Assembly: GCA_903867845.1 (NCBI GenBank)
Contig: CAIPSZ010000063.1
Span: forward strand, 1-6,129
Length of the DNA stretch: 6,129 nucleotides
Source: Candidatus Kerfeldbacteria bacterium
GTDB taxonomy: Bacteria > Patescibacteriota > Patescibacteriia > PEXW01
Direction: 5' to 3'
The notes beneath the pieces are model-generated. The model had not been told where the DNA came from. It saw nothing but the letters and a program-made list of their open reading frames with translations, and ran no database searches. Shown piece by piece: positions 5,321 to 6,129 of the stretch. Position 1 is the stretch's first letter. Each line of letters begins with the position of its first letter. The position numbers and the translations under genes are program-made.

Positions 5321-6034
5321 TTAGCGGTTAGCGTTCGCGTTCGTATTGCTATTCGTGTTCAGGTTCGTCCCGCTGTTCGTGTTTGCGTTGAGGTTCGTCG
5401 CGCTGTTCGTGTTCAAGTTGAGATTCAGCGCACTGTTCGTGTTGGCATTGAGGTTAACCTTCGTCGGGTCAACGACCAAGCTACGCGCCAGCATTTCAAA
5501 GGTGGTACGCGAGTCCACCGTCGGCTTGAGGCCGAAGCTTAACGACACCACGTAGATCTGACTGCCATTGGCGAAGTAGTATGCCAAGCCATCCAAGCTT
5601 TGAATACCAACGCTCTTTCCATCCCACGATGTAATGTCGTTGAGGCTGGTGACGTCAATACCCGGCACTTGCGTCACGTACCACTGCTTGGCCGTGAGCC
5701 GTGCGGGGTTCTCCACCACCGAGAAGGAAATGAATTCATCACCAGCAGGATTGGTGAAGAGCTCTTCAGTGCTGCTGCGCGGACTTGCGCTCCAGCCCTT
5801 GGGGTAGAGTACGGACGCTCCGTACAAGCCATTCATGAAGGTGCTCACCAGCCCGGAATCAACAAGCTTCCCCTTCCCTTTCGGGTTGTAGCCGAGCTTC
5901 ACCTCGTTCCCATCAAGGAACCCATCGCTATCGGAGTCTGCCACACTTGGGTTCGTCCCGAGGATAAGTTCCTCTGCGTCGGTGAGGCTATCTTTATCCG
6001 AATCAACGCTGTTCGGTGTGGAGGGGTTGCTGTT
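5321..6034 (-). CDS. Calcium-repeat surface-type protein with Asn-rich tail, 5' end not resolved
   Basis: No named family is certain. The frame encodes, in order: a short Asn/Ser/Pro linker; two calcium-loop repeats, DSDKDSLTDAEE and DSDSDGFLDGNE (thrombospondin type 3-like DxDxDGxxDxxE), each closed by a GTNP or GYNP turn; a globular region of about 130 residues starting near YGASVLYPKGW and ending MLARSLVV, which loosely recalls PsbP-like domains; and an Asn-rich repetitive tail. Such proteins are usually extracellular or surface-attached, but no signal peptide or membrane segment is present in the visible part. No ATG or TTG start exists in this frame; the only canonical one is the GTG at 5944, which would cut into the calcium repeats. 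The frame also stays open further right, but there it reads as an unnatural Arg-rich stretch. A frameshift from the upstream fragment is therefore likely. It ends 2 bases before ybeY. Confidence 0.7.
   Translation of the reverse strand, partial: NSNPSTPNSVDSDKDSLTDAEELILGTNPSVADSDSDGFLDGNEVKLGYNPKGKGKLVDSGLVSTFMNGLYGASVLYPKGWSASPRSSTEELFTNPAGDEFISFSVVENPARLTAKQWYVTQVPGIDVTSLNDITSWDGKSVGIQSLDGLAYYFANGSQIYVVSLSFGLKPTVDSRTTFEMLARSLVVDPTKVNLNANTNSALNLNLNTNSATNLNANTNSGTNLNTNSNTNANANR
5327..5455 (-). repeat. In-frame 30-bp tandem repeats encoding an Asn-rich tail
   Basis: Three consecutive 10-residue units read NLNANTNSAL, NLNLNTNSAT and NLNANTNSGT (5455-5366), followed by degenerate NLNTNSNT and NANANR up to the stop. 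Asn sits at nearly every second position. The DNA units are similar but not identical, so this is an old or selected repeat, not a fresh slippage product. It probably forms a flexible, hydrophilic extracellular tail. Confidence 0.85.
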
Positions 6035-6129
6035 AACGTTGGCCCTTCTTCGCCTCCTTTTTCTTGCCCGCGTGCGCGTGCGCGCCGTATTCCTCCTGCG
6101 CAGTGGGAACGGGTGGAGGCGCCTGGATG
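6033..6129 (-). pseudogene. C-terminal fragment of a Pro/Lys-rich protein, probably the broken 5' part of the calcium-repeat gene
   Basis: From the right edge, 31 codons read IQAPPPVPTAQEEYG then an Ala/His stretch and the basic end GKKKEAKKGQR, stopping at TAA (6035-6033). The composition is natural for a disordered cytoplasmic N-terminal region that precedes a membrane helix. The calcium-repeat frame continues directly, shifted by +1 and without its own start. Either one gene has suffered an indel (real, or from assembly), or this is the end of a separate gene. A membrane segment that I would expect between the basic stretch and the calcium repeats is missing, so a deletion larger than one base is possible. 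Confidence 0.5.

Noticed and set aside
5935..5944. GTG at 5944 as the true start of the calcium-repeat protein
   Set aside because: The same frame encodes a well-formed calcium repeat (DSDKDSLTDAEE and GTNP) immediately upstream, so the GTG is an internal Val codon.
6033..6075. Programmed frameshift joining the Lys-rich frame to the calcium-repeat frame
   Set aside because: The A-rich site reads G AAA AAG, not A AAA AAG, and the required shift is +1, not -1. The CGU-UAA-C junction only loosely resembles the RF2 site and lacks a good re-pairing. An indel is simpler.
1..6129. CRISPR array, tRNA, rRNA, insertion sequence or defence system
   Set aside because: No spaced direct repeats, cloverleaf, rRNA segment, transposase or terminal inverted repeats were seen. 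The only tandem repeats encode the Asn-rich tail.

Overview
The window is a compact bacterial chromosomal segment in which every supportable gene lies on the minus strand, so transcription runs from right (6129) to left (1). Reading in that direction: a short C-terminal fragment of a Pro/Lys-rich protein (6033-6129), a secreted-type calcium-repeat protein that is probably its frameshifted continuation (5321-6034), ybeY (rRNA maturation RNase), dgkA (membrane lipid kinase), ftsA and ftsZ (cell division), a 411-base gene-free stretch with a promoter and a long leader, nrdR (ribonucleotide reductase repressor), and the N-terminal 384 codons of nrdJ (B12-dependent class II ribonucleotide reductase), which runs off the left edge.

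The organism looks like a member of the Candidate Phyla Radiation (Patescibacteria), perhaps near Uhrbacteria/Magasanikbacteria. This is inferred from the ybeY-dgkA-ftsA-ftsZ clustering, a cell-surface type protein with DxDxDG calcium repeats and an Asn-rich tail, divergent FtsA/FtsZ/YbeY signature motifs, very tight gene packing, and the absence of Shine-Dalgarno sequences. I could not test the placement by search.

Right part (4546-6129): envelope and RNA-processing genes with 2-base gaps or a 28-base overlap, probably one transcript. Middle (2076-4505): ftsA and ftsZ, 3 bases apart, with their own sigma70-like promoter just after dgkA, so close to the ftsA ATG that the message would be nearly leaderless. 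FtsZ keeps the canonical C-terminal FtsA-binding tail and FtsA keeps its membrane-targeting helix, so the pair should form the usual membrane-anchored Z-ring. An 8-bp hairpin sits directly after the ftsZ stop.

Left part (1-1940): the best regulatory find. A near-consensus promoter (TTGACA, 16-bp spacer, extended -10 TGGTATACT) has a NrdR-box palindrome filling its spacer and a second NrdR box just after the predicted start site. The operon is nrdR-nrdJ, so this is an autoregulated dNTP-supply circuit: NrdR senses (d)ATP through its ATP cone and should block RNA polymerase at its own promoter and that of the reductase. A structured leader of about 240 bases with no recognised riboswitch separates promoter and nrdR.
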